Shown here piece after piece: positions 1 to 6,233 of a stretch of 10,952 bases of DNA (the first letter of the stretch is position 1; every line of letters begins with the position of its first letter). The notes under the pieces were generated by a model. It was not told the DNA's origin. It saw only the letters and a list, made by a program, of their open reading frames with translations, and did not search any database. Both the position numbers and the translations under genes were made by a program. Location of the stretch: NCBI GenBank assembly GCA_039914705.1, contig JBDSOT010000107.1, positions 1 through 10,952 on the forward strand. Direction: 5' to 3'. This DNA is from JBDSTW01 sp039914705 (lineage in GTDB: Bacteria; Pseudomonadota; Gammaproteobacteria; SURF-13).

Positions 1-713
1 TCGAAATTTTCGATGGAGCACACGATGATGCAGTTGTCCTTGCGGTCGCGCACCACCTCCATCTCGTATTCCTTCCACCCCAGCACCGACTCTTCAATGA
101 GCAGTTCGCGTGTCGGTGATGCCTCCAGGCCGCGCTCACATATCTCAATAAATTCTTCACGGTTGTAGGCGATGCCGCCGCCGCTGCCGCCCATGGTAAA
201 CGAGGGGCGAATAATGGTCGGAAAACCGATCTGCGCCTGCACCTGTTGTGCCTCTTCCAGGCTATGCGCCACTGCCGCGCGCGGCGTGTCCAGTCCGATA
301 CGGCGCATGGCCTTGCGGAAGCGGTCACGATCTTCGGCCTTGTCGATGGCCTCACGCGAGGCACCGATCATCTCGACGCCGAACTTTTCCAGCACGCCCT
401 CGCGCACCAGGTCCAGCGCACAATTCAGCGCGGTTTGTCCGCCCATGGTCGGCAATAAGGCATCGGGACGCTCTTTTTCGATAATGCGCGCGACCACCTG
501 CCAGGTGATCGGCTCGATATACGTGGCATCGGCCATGTCCGGGTCGGTCATAATGGTCGCTGGGTTGGAATTGACGAGCACCACGCGATAGCCTTCCTCA
601 CGCAGGGCCTTGCAGGCCTGCGCGCCGGAATAGTCGAACTCACAGGCTTGACCGATAATTATCGGGCCGGCACCTATGATAAGAATACTTTTTAAATCAG
701 TACGTTTTGGCAT
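1..713 (-). CDS. carB: Carbamoyl-phosphate synthase large subunit, N-terminal part (cut by window edge)
   Basis: This is the large, synthetase subunit of carbamoyl-phosphate synthase. It uses ammonia delivered from CarA, bicarbonate and two ATP to make carbamoyl phosphate for arginine and pyrimidine synthesis in the cytosol. Translation of the minus strand from ATG at 713-711 gives 237 residues before the window ends; the whole protein is normally about 1070. Visible landmarks are the start MPKRTDLKSILIIGAGP, the nucleotide-binding stretch GQACEFDYSGAQACKALREE, NSNPATIMTDP, LPTMGGQTALN, KAEDRDRF, the glycine-rich ATP-grasp loop PSFTMGGSGGGIAYN and GWKEYEMEVVRD. All belong to the first (carboxyphosphate) ATP-grasp half and lie in the same order as in E. 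coli CarB. The start is four bases after the carA stop and no clear Shine-Dalgarno precedes it, which suggests translational coupling to carA. The sequence is unbroken within the window. Confidence 0.98.
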   Translation of the reverse strand, partial: MPKRTDLKSILIIGAGPIIIGQACEFDYSGAQACKALREEGYRVVLVNSNPATIMTDPDMADATYIEPITWQVVARIIEKERPDALLPTMGGQTALNCALDLVREGVLEKFGVEMIGASREAIDKAEDRDRFRKAMRRIGLDTPRAAVAHSLEEAQQVQAQIGFPTIIRPSFTMGGSGGGIAYNREEFIEICERGLEASPTRELLIEESVLGWKEYEMEVVRDRKDNCIIVCSIENF

Positions 714-717
714 TAAA

Positions 718-1902
718 TTAATTTATTACTTTATCAATATGTGTCTTGTCTTTGCGGGAATAGCTCTGCATCAGTTCTGTGAAGTGCTTGAACAAGGGTC
801 TGACGTCATGCGGCCCCGGCCCTGCCTCCGGATGGCCCTGAAAGCTGAAGGCGGGCGTGTCGGTGCGCTCTACGCCTTGCAGGGAACCGTCGAATAACGA
901 GCGGTGCGTAGTGCGCAGATTCGTGGGTAATGTCGCTTCATCGACCGCAAAACCGTGGTTCTGGCTGGTGATCAAGACGCTATTGGTGGCGAGTTCCTGC
1001 ACCGGGTGATTCGCCCCGTGGTGACCGAATTTCATCTTCAAGGTCTTCGCACCACTCGCCAGCGACAGCAATTGATGCCCGAGACAGATACCAAAGATTG
1101 GTATTTTTTTATCCAGCAGGCGACTGATGGATTTTATTGCGTAGTCGCAGGGTTCGGGGTCGCCGGGGCCATTGGAGAGAAATACGCCATCGGGTTTCAG
1201 GGCTAACACATCCTCAACAGCCATTTGCGCCGGAACTACCGTCACGCGGCAACCGTTGTCGACCAAAATGCGCAAAATCGTGCGCTTGATGCCGTAGTCG
1301 TAGGCGACAACATGATAGGGCAATTGCACTGTTAACGAAGCCCCCGGAAGTCCGTGTGCGAGTGACCAGCTACCTTGCAGCCATTCATAAGCACTTGAGG
1401 TCGTGACCTGCTTGGCGAGATCCATGCCCTTAAGACCCGGGTAGGCGCGCGCGGTTGCAATAGCGAAGGCCTCATCAATACGAGCACCGGCCACGATACA
1501 GCCATTCTGCGCACCCTTCTCGCGCAGCAGGCGTGTCAGCCTGCGCGTGTCGATGCCGGCAATGGCGACGACGTTATTACTGTGCAAATAGTCGGTTAGG
1601 GAATGCTCGGAGCGCCAGTTACTGGCGATCAGCGAGGCGTCGCGAATAACGAGTCCGCTGGCCATGATGCTGGAGGCATTTTCATCGGCTGCATTGCTGC
1701 CGACATTGCCGATGTGCGGGCAGGTCAGCGTAACGATCTGCTGGCAATAGGACGGGTCCGTGAGGATTTCCTGATAGCCCGTCATGGCGGTGTTGAATAC
1801 CACCTCGCCAACGGTCTGCCCTTCGCTGCCAATGGATTCGCCGCGAAACAGACTGCCGTCTTCAAGGGCTAACAGTGCCGGTACCTTTAGAACCACCTTC
1901 AT
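718..1902 (-). CDS. carA: Carbamoyl-phosphate synthase small (glutaminase) subunit
   Basis: The small subunit hydrolyses glutamine and channels the ammonia to CarB. The 394 residues contain an N-terminal CarA domain (FNTAMTGYQEILTDPSY, REKGAQNGCI) and a C-terminal class I glutamine amidotransferase domain from about residue 195. The triad is visible: Cys273 in GICLGHQ, with His357 and Glu359 in GHPEA. These match E. coli Cys269, His353 and Glu355 with an offset of four. The oxyanion motif SNGPGDP is at 243-249. The protein is about 12 residues longer than E. coli CarA, mostly a charged C-terminal tail (RKDKTHIDKVIN). The start is uncertain: ATG at 1902 directly abuts a GGAG (1906-1903), which is too close, whereas the GTG two codons later (1896) has six bases after the same GGAG. 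Both give nearly the same protein. A strong hairpin lies just upstream (1917-1948). carB follows after four bases. Confidence 0.97.
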   Translation of the reverse strand: MKVVLKVPALLALEDGSLFRGESIGSEGQTVGEVVFNTAMTGYQEILTDPSYCQQIVTLTCPHIGNVGSNAADENASSIMASGLVIRDASLIASNWRSEHSLTDYLHSNNVVAIAGIDTRRLTRLLREKGAQNGCIVAGARIDEAFAIATARAYPGLKGMDLAKQVTTSSAYEWLQGSWSLAHGLPGASLTVQLPYHVVAYDYGIKRTILRILVDNGCRVTVVPAQMAVEDVLALKPDGVFLSNGPGDPEPCDYAIKSISRLLDKKIPIFGICLGHQLLSLASGAKTLKMKFGHHGANHPVQELATNSVLITSQNHGFAVDEATLPTNLRTTHRSLFDGSLQGVERTDTPAFSFQGHPEAGPGPHDVRPLFKHFTELMQSYSRKDKTHIDKVIN

Positions 1903-1916
1903 CTCCAGATGCGCAA

Positions 1917-1948
1917 AGCGGGAAGGTGCCGTGGGGCGCCTTCCCGCT
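1917..1948 (-). promoter_or_regulatory. Strong stem-loop directly upstream of carA
   Basis: Two 14-base arms (1917-1930 and 1935-1948) pair along their whole length with one T-G wobble, around a four-base loop at 1931-1934. In the carA direction the stem ends 10 bases before the GGAG of the ribosome-binding site and is followed by TTTGCG. This is only a short T-run, so it is a poor classical terminator. It may be an attenuator, a translation-control hairpin or an mRNA-stability element for carAB. The structure is seen directly; the role is inference. Confidence 0.55.
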
Positions 1949-2006
1949 CCAAGGTTGTTAGCGGGTGATATTAGTGTGCGTGCATTTTAATCTGTTATCG
2001 GGATTA

Positions 2007-2024
2007 GCGAAACAGGAGTTTCGC
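2007..2024. repeat. Perfect 7-bp inverted repeat in the dapB-carA gap
   Basis: GCGAAAC (2007-2013) and GTTTCGC (2018-2024) pair perfectly around a four-base loop. It lies between the REP-like palindrome after dapB and the hairpin before carA. There is no T-run on either strand, so a terminator role is not supported. It could be part of the same repeated element as the REP-like palindrome or a further RNA hairpin in the dapB-carA spacer. Confidence 0.4.
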
Positions 2025-2048
2025 AGATCGGATCAAGCGTAACGTAAC

Positions 2049-2080
2049 GTCGGCTCCGCCTTCGGCTTAAGCCGACCTAC
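2049..2080 (-). repeat. REP-like palindrome with GTAG head, just after dapB
   Basis: Read on the minus strand, the element starts with GTAG (2080-2077) four bases after the dapB stop. It continues with the arm GTCGGCT (2076-2070) and ends with the complementary arm AGCCGAC (2055-2049). A smaller GCC/GGC pair lies inside the loop. A GTAG or GGAG head followed by an imperfect GC-rich palindrome is the known layout of REP sequences mobilised by RAYT transposases. On the left it is followed by the direct repeat CGTAACGTAACG (2039-2050). Only one copy is visible here, so the call rests on its form. It could equally serve as a 3'-end hairpin protecting the upstream mRNA. Confidence 0.45.
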
Positions 2081-2084
2081 ATTG

Positions 2085-2822
2085 CTATTTCAAGCCCAGC
2101 ACATCCTGCATATCAAACAAGCCCTTGTCATGATGCATCAGCCACCCGGCGGCGCGCAGCGCGCCGCGAGCGAAGGTCTGGCGACTGGAGGCCTTGTGGG
2201 TAATTTCAATCCGCTCGCCGTCAGCCGCGAACAAGACGGTATGATCGCCGACAATATCGCCGGCGCGGATGCTCTCAAACCCGATGGTCGCGCGCTCGCG
2301 CACCCCGTGTATACCCTTGCCCAGACCGTATACGGCGCAGCTCTCCAAATCCTTGCCCTGCGCCCTGGCGATTATTTCGCCCATGTGCAGCGCGGTACCC
2401 GAAGGGGCATCCACTTTGTTGCGGTGATGCGCCTCAATGATGTCGATGTCCGCCTCGTTACCCAGCACGCGCGCAGCCATATCTACGAGCTTAAAACACA
2501 GGTTCACGCCCACGCTCATATTTGGCCCCAGCACGATGGCGATATCCTGGGCCGCTGCGGTGATTTCTTCACGCTGCTCCGGCGTGAAGCCGGTGGTGCC
2601 GATAACCATGCGCCGTTTTGCGCGTCGGCAGAAGGCGAGATATTCAAGGCTGGCGGTGGGTTCGGTGAAGTCGATCAGCACATCGAAGCCGGTGTCTATC
2701 TCGGTGACACTGGTAGACCGGCCGATGCTGGCAGCGAGATCACATCCTGGGGTTTGTCGACAGGCCTCGACTAAGCACTGGCCCATACGCCCGCCGGCTC
2801 CGGTAATGGCTACTCTGATCAT
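2085..2822 (-). CDS. dapB: 4-hydroxy-tetrahydrodipicolinate reductase
   Basis: DapB uses NAD(P)H to reduce 4-hydroxy-tetrahydrodipicolinate to tetrahydrodipicolinate, on the path to meso-diaminopimelate and lysine. The 245 residues show the N-terminal Rossmann glycine loop GAGGRMG (8-14), VIGTTGF (73-79), and the substrate/catalytic block EAHHRNKVDAPSGTA (130-144), where His132/His133 and Lys136 match the E. coli catalytic His159/His160 and Lys163. RAGDIVGDH, ITHKASSR and the C-terminal GLFDMQDVL follow. ATG at 2822 is preceded by AGGAA (2831-2827) at suitable spacing. Compared with E. coli DapB (273 residues) it is net about 23 residues shorter between the glycine loop and IDFTEP, where enteric DapB has its acidic-arginine cofactor loop. 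The reading frame is clean, so this looks like a real short form, as in the 245-residue mycobacterial enzyme. It lies 78 bases after dnaJ, a linkage also found in pseudomonads. Confidence 0.96.
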   Translation of the reverse strand: MIRVAITGAGGRMGQCLVEACRQTPGCDLAASIGRSTSVTEIDTGFDVLIDFTEPTASLEYLAFCRRAKRRMVIGTTGFTPEQREEITAAAQDIAIVLGPNMSVGVNLCFKLVDMAARVLGNEADIDIIEAHHRNKVDAPSGTALHMGEIIARAQGKDLESCAVYGLGKGIHGVRERATIGFESIRAGDIVGDHTVLFAADGERIEITHKASSRQTFARGALRAAGWLMHHDKGLFDMQDVLGLK

Positions 2823-2861
2823 GTGCTTCCTGTTTTAAAATCCGTAGCACGACTCATCAAT

Positions 2862-2882
2862 GTGCACACGTTAGATGCGCAC
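2862..2882. repeat. Small stem-loop in the dnaJ-dapB gap
   Basis: GTGCACA (2862-2868) and TGCGCAC (2876-2882) form a seven-base-pair stem with one mismatch, readable as a G-U wobble in the operon mRNA, around a seven-base loop. No T-run follows on the minus strand, so transcription probably reads through from dnaJ into dapB. Stability is modest and the function is unknown. Confidence 0.3.
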
Positions 2883-2900
2883 GGCATGCCAGCTATGTAA

Positions 2901-4022
2901 TTAAATCTGTATATTCTCAAAGAATTTCTTGACGCCATCCAGCCACGAGCTGGTCTTGGGGCTGTGCTTGTCGCCACCCTCCTGCATGCTATCTTCAAAC
3001 TCGGAGAGCAATGCCCTCTGCCGGTTGTCGAGATTGACCGGCGTTTCCACCACGACTTTACAGAACAGGTCGCCCAGCGACCCCCCGCGCAACGACTTAA
3101 CACCCTTGCCGCGCAGCTTGAATACCTTGTCCGTCTGGGTTTCAGCAGGGATGCGCAGCTTCATCTGCCCATCGAGTGTCGGCACATCCAATTCGCCGCC
3201 GAGGGCGGCCGTGACAAAACTGATAGGTACCTCGCAGTAAAGATTATTGTCATCGCGCGTGAAGATCGGATGTTCACGAACATGCACTTCCACATATAAG
3301 GAACCCGGCGGACCACCACTCTCGCTCGCCTCGCCCTCGCCGGCCAGCCGGATACGGTCGCCGGTATTAACACCCTCGGGCACCTTGACCGACAAGGTTT
3401 TATGTTCCTGCACGCGGCCGTGGCCCTGGCAAGTTGTGCACGGGTCGGCAATAAGTTTACCCTTGCCGTGACAACGTGGACAGGTCTGCTGGATCGCGAA
3501 AAATCCCTGTTGCATGCGCACCTGGCCGTGGCCGTGGCAGGTAGGACAGGTGTTCGCCTTGGTACCCGGTTTCGCGCCGGTGCCGGAGCAAATCTTGCAG
3601 CTTACGCGCGTGGGAATGCGGATATTGACCGTGGTGCCGTGCACGGCATCTTCCAGGCTTAGCTCCAGGTTATAGCGTAAATCGGCACCGCTATAGACCC
3701 GTTCGCCGCTGCGCCCGCCGCCGAAGATATCGCTGAACACATCGCCGAAGATGTCACTGAAATTGCCGCCCTGGGCAAATCCGGCCCCGGCCGCAGAGGA
3801 ATCCACGCCGGCATGTCCAAACTGGTCATAGGCCGCGCGCTTGCGGGCATCAGAAAGGATTTCGTAAGCCTCCTTGCCCTCCTTGAATAACCCCTCACTC
3901 CCTTTGTCTGAATTGCGGTCAGGGTGATACTTCATCGCCAGACGGCGATAGGCCTTGCGGATATCTTCGTCCGTAGCATTGCGTGCAACGCCCAGCGTTT
4001 CGTAATAATCTTTTTTCGCCAT
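2901..4022 (-). CDS. dnaJ: Co-chaperone DnaJ (Hsp40)
   Basis: DnaJ delivers unfolded clients to DnaK and stimulates its ATPase. From ATG at 4022 the protein has 373 residues, close to the 376 of E. coli. The J-domain spans about 1-70 with the HPD triad at 33-35. A Gly/Phe-rich stretch (about 73-115, with IFGDVFSDIFGGG) follows. The zinc-binding region then shows four CxxCxGxG repeats in order: CKICSGTG, CPTCHGHG, CPRCHGKG and CTTCQGHG. The C-terminal client-binding and dimerisation domains complete the protein, so it is a full type I DnaJ. The longer ORF to 4049 would begin with TTG and add nine residues; MAKKDYYE is the family start and is preceded by GGAAG at about ten bases, so 4022 was chosen. 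It follows dnaK after 155 bases that contain two hairpins and a TATAAT. Confidence 0.97.
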   Translation of the reverse strand: MAKKDYYETLGVARNATDEDIRKAYRRLAMKYHPDRNSDKGSEGLFKEGKEAYEILSDARKRAAYDQFGHAGVDSSAAGAGFAQGGNFSDIFGDVFSDIFGGGRSGERVYSGADLRYNLELSLEDAVHGTTVNIRIPTRVSCKICSGTGAKPGTKANTCPTCHGHGQVRMQQGFFAIQQTCPRCHGKGKLIADPCTTCQGHGRVQEHKTLSVKVPEGVNTGDRIRLAGEGEASESGGPPGSLYVEVHVREHPIFTRDDNNLYCEVPISFVTAALGGELDVPTLDGQMKLRIPAETQTDKVFKLRGKGVKSLRGGSLGDLFCKVVVETPVNLDNRQRALLSEFEDSMQEGGDKHSPKTSSWLDGVKKFFENIQI

Positions 4023-4055
4023 TAATTTAAAACTTCCCACACCTGACAATACAAA

Positions 4056-4079
4056 GGCGCGAAGCTTGCACTCCGCGCC
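4056..4079 (-). promoter_or_regulatory. GC-rich stem-loop in the dnaJ leader
   Basis: GGCGCG (4056-4061) and CGCGCC (4074-4079) pair perfectly around a 12-base loop. In the dnaJ direction the stem is followed by TTTGTATTG, a weak T-rich tract. It could be a partial (read-through) terminator that lowers dnaJ relative to dnaK, or an RNA-processing site. The structure is seen; the function is inferred from the general finding that DnaJ is made in smaller amounts than DnaK. Confidence 0.35.
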
Positions 4080-4091
4080 CGTTAGTGGCTC

Positions 4092-4097
4092 ATTATA
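4092..4097 (-). promoter_or_regulatory. Possible extra -10 hexamer for dnaJ
   Basis: On the minus strand this is a perfect TATAAT, 69 bases before the dnaJ start. No good -35 lies at the right spacing: the hexamer 17 bases upstream is TCAGCA, three matches to TTGACA, inside the hairpin at 4099-4121. It is recorded only as a possible weak internal promoter. Confidence 0.15.
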
Positions 4098-4098
4098 T

Positions 4099-4121
4099 AT
4101 CAGAAGGCCGGCCTTGCTGAT
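4099..4121 (-). repeat. Palindromic stem-loop after dnaK
   Basis: The core AAGGCCGGCCTT (4104-4115) is a perfect 12-base palindrome. It is flanked by ATCAG (4099-4103) and CTGAT (4117-4121), which also pair, leaving one bulged G at 4116. This gives a nine-pair stem with a CCGG loop in the dnaK 3' region. On the minus strand it is followed by ATATATAATG rather than a T-run, so it is more likely a 3'-protecting or processing hairpin than a terminator. Confidence 0.4.
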
Positions 4122-4177
4122 GTTTTGCTAGGGCAGGCCGTGCCACCCAGGTATGGATGGCAGCTTCAGATCAGGAA

Positions 4178-6112
4178 TTATTTTTTATTTTCCTTCACCT
4201 CTTCAAACTCCGCATCAACTACATCGCCATCGGCATTGCCTTGACCATCAGCTTGCCCGGCAGCAGTTGCACCTTCAGCCTGCCCCGCCTCGGCCTGCTG
4301 TGCGTAAACACGCTCGGCCATCTTGCCCGAGGCATCTGCCAGGGCCTTGGTCTTTTCCTCGATCGCGGCCGCATCGTCCGACTTCATGGCCTCTTGCAGG
4401 GCAGCAATGGCGGATTCTATATCGCTCTTTTCAGCAGCCTCAAGTTTGTCGCCCAAGTCCGCCATGGAGCGGGTGGAAGAATGGATCAGGTTGTCCGCAG
4501 CATTGCGCGCGGTGACCAAGGTGTGGAATTTACGATCTTCCTCGGCGTGCGCCTCGGCATCCTTGACCATCTTCTGCACTTCCTCATCCGACAGCCCGCT
4601 GGAGGCCTTGATGATGATGGACTGTTGCTTGCCGGTCGCCTTATTTTTCGCCGATACATTCAAGATACCGTTGGCGTCGATGTCGAAGGCCACTTCGATC
4701 TGCGGAATACCGCGTGGGGCGGGCGGAATATCTGCCAGGTCAAAACGGCCCAACGATTTGTTGGCCGAGGCCATCTCGCGCTCGCCCTGTAATACATGCA
4801 CGGTGACCGCAGACTGGTTGTCGTCCGCCGTCGAGAACACCTGAGATGCCTTGGTCGGGATGGTGGTGTTCTTGTCGATCAGCTTGGTCAACACACCGCC
4901 CATGGTCTCGATGCCGAGCGATAAGGGCGTGACGTCGAGCAGCAACACGTCTTTAACTTCACCGCCCAACACACCCGCCTGAATGGCGGCACCGATGGCG
5001 ACGGCCTCATCCGGATTGACGTCCTTGCGCGGCTCCTTGCCGAAGAAATTTTTGACGACCTCTTGCACCTTGGGCATGCGTGTCTGACCACCGACCAAAA
5101 TAACATCGTCGATCTTGTCGGCGGTCAACCCAGCATCTTTCAGGGCAATCTTGCATGGCTCAATGGTGCGCGTAATCAATTCATCGACCAGCGATTCCAG
5201 TTTGGCGCGCGTGATCTTGATATTGAGATGCTTGGGTCCGCTGGCATCGGCCGTGATATAGGGTAGGTTCACATCGGTCTGTTGACTGGACGACAACTCG
5301 ACCTTGGCCTTCTCTGCGGCATCCTTCAAGCGTTGCAGCGCGAGCGGGTCCTTGTGCAGATCGACGCCGGTGTCGCGCTTGAATTCATCGGTCAAATAAT
5401 CGATCAGGCGCAGGTCGAAATCTTCACCGCCCAGGAAGGTATCGCCGTTGGTGGACAGCACCTCAAACTGATGTTCACCGTCGATCTCGGCGATCTCGAT
5501 AATCGAAATATCAAAGGTACCACCGCCCAGATCGTAGACCGCGATCTTGGTATCACCGCGTTTCTTGTCCATGCCGTAGGCTAACGCGGCGGCGGTGGGT
5601 TCGTTGATGATGCGTTTCACCTCCAGGCCGGCAATCTTGCCTGCGTCCTTGGTGGCCTGACGCTGTGAATCGTTGAAATAGGCGGGCACGGTGATGACGG
5701 CCTCGGTAACCGGCTCGCCCAGATAATCCTCGGCGGTCTTCTTCATCTTCATCAGCACACGCGCCGAGATTTCCGGAGGCGCAATCTTTTTCCCATTGAC
5801 CTCGACCCAGGCATCGCCGTTCGGGGCAGCCACGATGGAATAAGGCACCATCTTGATGTCGCGCTTGACGACATCATCGGTGAATTTACGGCCGATGAGG
5901 CGCTTGATGGCAGACAGGGTATTTTTCGGGTTGGTCACCGCCTGGCGTTTGGCGGACTGTCCTACCAGCACCTCGCCATCGTTGGTGTAGGCGATGATGG
6001 ACGGTGTGGTGCGGTCGCCCTCGCTGTTTTCAATAACCCGCGGTTTGCCGCCTTCCATAACGGCGACGCAGGAATTCGTGGTGCCCAAGTCGATTCCGAT
6101 TATTTTTCCCAT
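4178..6112 (-). CDS. dnaK: Molecular chaperone DnaK (Hsp70)
   Basis: DnaK is the ATP-driven chaperone that binds exposed hydrophobic peptides, with DnaJ and GrpE as partners. The 644 residues match the family length (638 in E. coli). The ATPase domain begins MGKIIGIDLGTTNSCVAV (phosphate-1 loop) and contains VPAYFNDSQRQATKDAG, IINEPTAAALAYG, the phosphate-2 loop DLGGGTFD near residue 195, and VILVGGQTRMP. The interdomain linker DVLLLDVTPLSLGIET near 388-402 leads to the substrate-binding domain and helical lid. The C-terminus is a low-complexity Ala/Gln/Gly-rich tail ending DAEFEEVKENKK, as in other proteobacteria. ATG at 6112 has GGAGA (6125-6121) eight bases upstream. The 121-base leader after grpE contains a sigma-32-like promoter and a hairpin. 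The frame is intact. Confidence 0.99.
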   Translation of the reverse strand: MGKIIGIDLGTTNSCVAVMEGGKPRVIENSEGDRTTPSIIAYTNDGEVLVGQSAKRQAVTNPKNTLSAIKRLIGRKFTDDVVKRDIKMVPYSIVAAPNGDAWVEVNGKKIAPPEISARVLMKMKKTAEDYLGEPVTEAVITVPAYFNDSQRQATKDAGKIAGLEVKRIINEPTAAALAYGMDKKRGDTKIAVYDLGGGTFDISIIEIAEIDGEHQFEVLSTNGDTFLGGEDFDLRLIDYLTDEFKRDTGVDLHKDPLALQRLKDAAEKAKVELSSSQQTDVNLPYITADASGPKHLNIKITRAKLESLVDELITRTIEPCKIALKDAGLTADKIDDVILVGGQTRMPKVQEVVKNFFGKEPRKDVNPDEAVAIGAAIQAGVLGGEVKDVLLLDVTPLSLGIETMGGVLTKLIDKNTTIPTKASQVFSTADDNQSAVTVHVLQGEREMASANKSLGRFDLADIPPAPRGIPQIEVAFDIDANGILNVSAKNKATGKQQSIIIKASSGLSDEEVQKMVKDAEAHAEEDRKFHTLVTARNAADNLIHSSTRSMADLGDKLEAAEKSDIESAIAALQEAMKSDDAAAIEEKTKALADASGKMAERVYAQQAEAGQAEGATAAGQADGQGNADGDVVDAEFEEVKENKK

Positions 6113-6150
6113 TTTACAAGTCTCCGCAGCTAGTCATATGTTGATTGGTA

Positions 6151-6183
6151 AGCAGCCGTTGTGTGGCGTAACGGGCTACTGCT
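6151..6183 (-). promoter_or_regulatory. Stem-loop in the dnaK 5' leader
   Basis: AGCAG/CTGCT (6151-6155 with 6179-6183) and CCGTT/AACGG (6156-6160 with 6170-6174) form a ten-pair stem with a four-base bulge (6175-6178) and a nine-base loop. If the sigma-32-like promoter at 6192-6219 is used, the transcript would start near 6186 and this hairpin would sit at its extreme 5' end. It does not include the Shine-Dalgarno (6121-6125), so a simple thermometer that masks the ribosome site is not indicated. Confidence 0.4.
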
Positions 6184-6191
6184 TATCTGGA

Positions 6192-6219
6192 TGTAGGGGG
6201 TTTGTCCGGCGATTTCAAG
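6192..6219 (-). promoter_or_regulatory. Candidate sigma-32 (heat-shock) promoter of dnaK
   Basis: On the minus strand CTTGAAA (6219-6213) matches the sigma-32 -35 consensus perfectly. After 13 bases comes CCCCTACA (6199-6192), which keeps the four leading C of the -10 consensus CCCCATNT but departs from it afterwards. It begins 14 bases after the grpE stop and 80 bases before the dnaK start. Spacing and position fit a dnaK heat-shock promoter. The imperfect -10 keeps the confidence moderate. Confidence 0.45.
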
Positions 6220-6231
6220 CCTCGCGGAGGC
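6219..6231. repeat. Short perfect hairpin after the grpE stop
   Basis: GCCTC (6219-6223) and GAGGC (6227-6231) pair perfectly around GCG, two bases after the grpE stop codon. It touches the upstream end of the candidate -35 element of dnaK. No T-run follows, so it is not a standard terminator. It may protect the 3' end of a hrcA-grpE transcript. Confidence 0.3.
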
Positions 6232-6233
6232 AT

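Noticed and set aside
1971..1985. A four-codon reading frame (MHAH) on the minus strand as a carA leader peptide.
   Set aside because: It has no ribosome-binding site and is too short to distinguish from chance.
2082..2774. A 230-residue plus-strand open frame opposite dapB, and similar long frames opposite carA, dnaJ, dnaK, grpE and hrcA.
   Set aside because: They are antisense shadows of well-conserved genes in GC-rich codon patterns, without family similarity or ribosome-binding sites.
2832..2860. TTGATG and TAAAAC with 17-base spacing on the minus strand as a dapB promoter.
   Set aside because: The start point would fall about three bases before the dapB ATG, leaving the ribosome-binding site out of the transcript.
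4065..4073. GAGTGCAAG on the minus strand before dnaJ as a second CIRCE half-site.
   Set aside because: It matches seven of nine bases, but there is no TTAGCACTC partner nine bases away, and it lies in the loop of the 4056-4079 hairpin.
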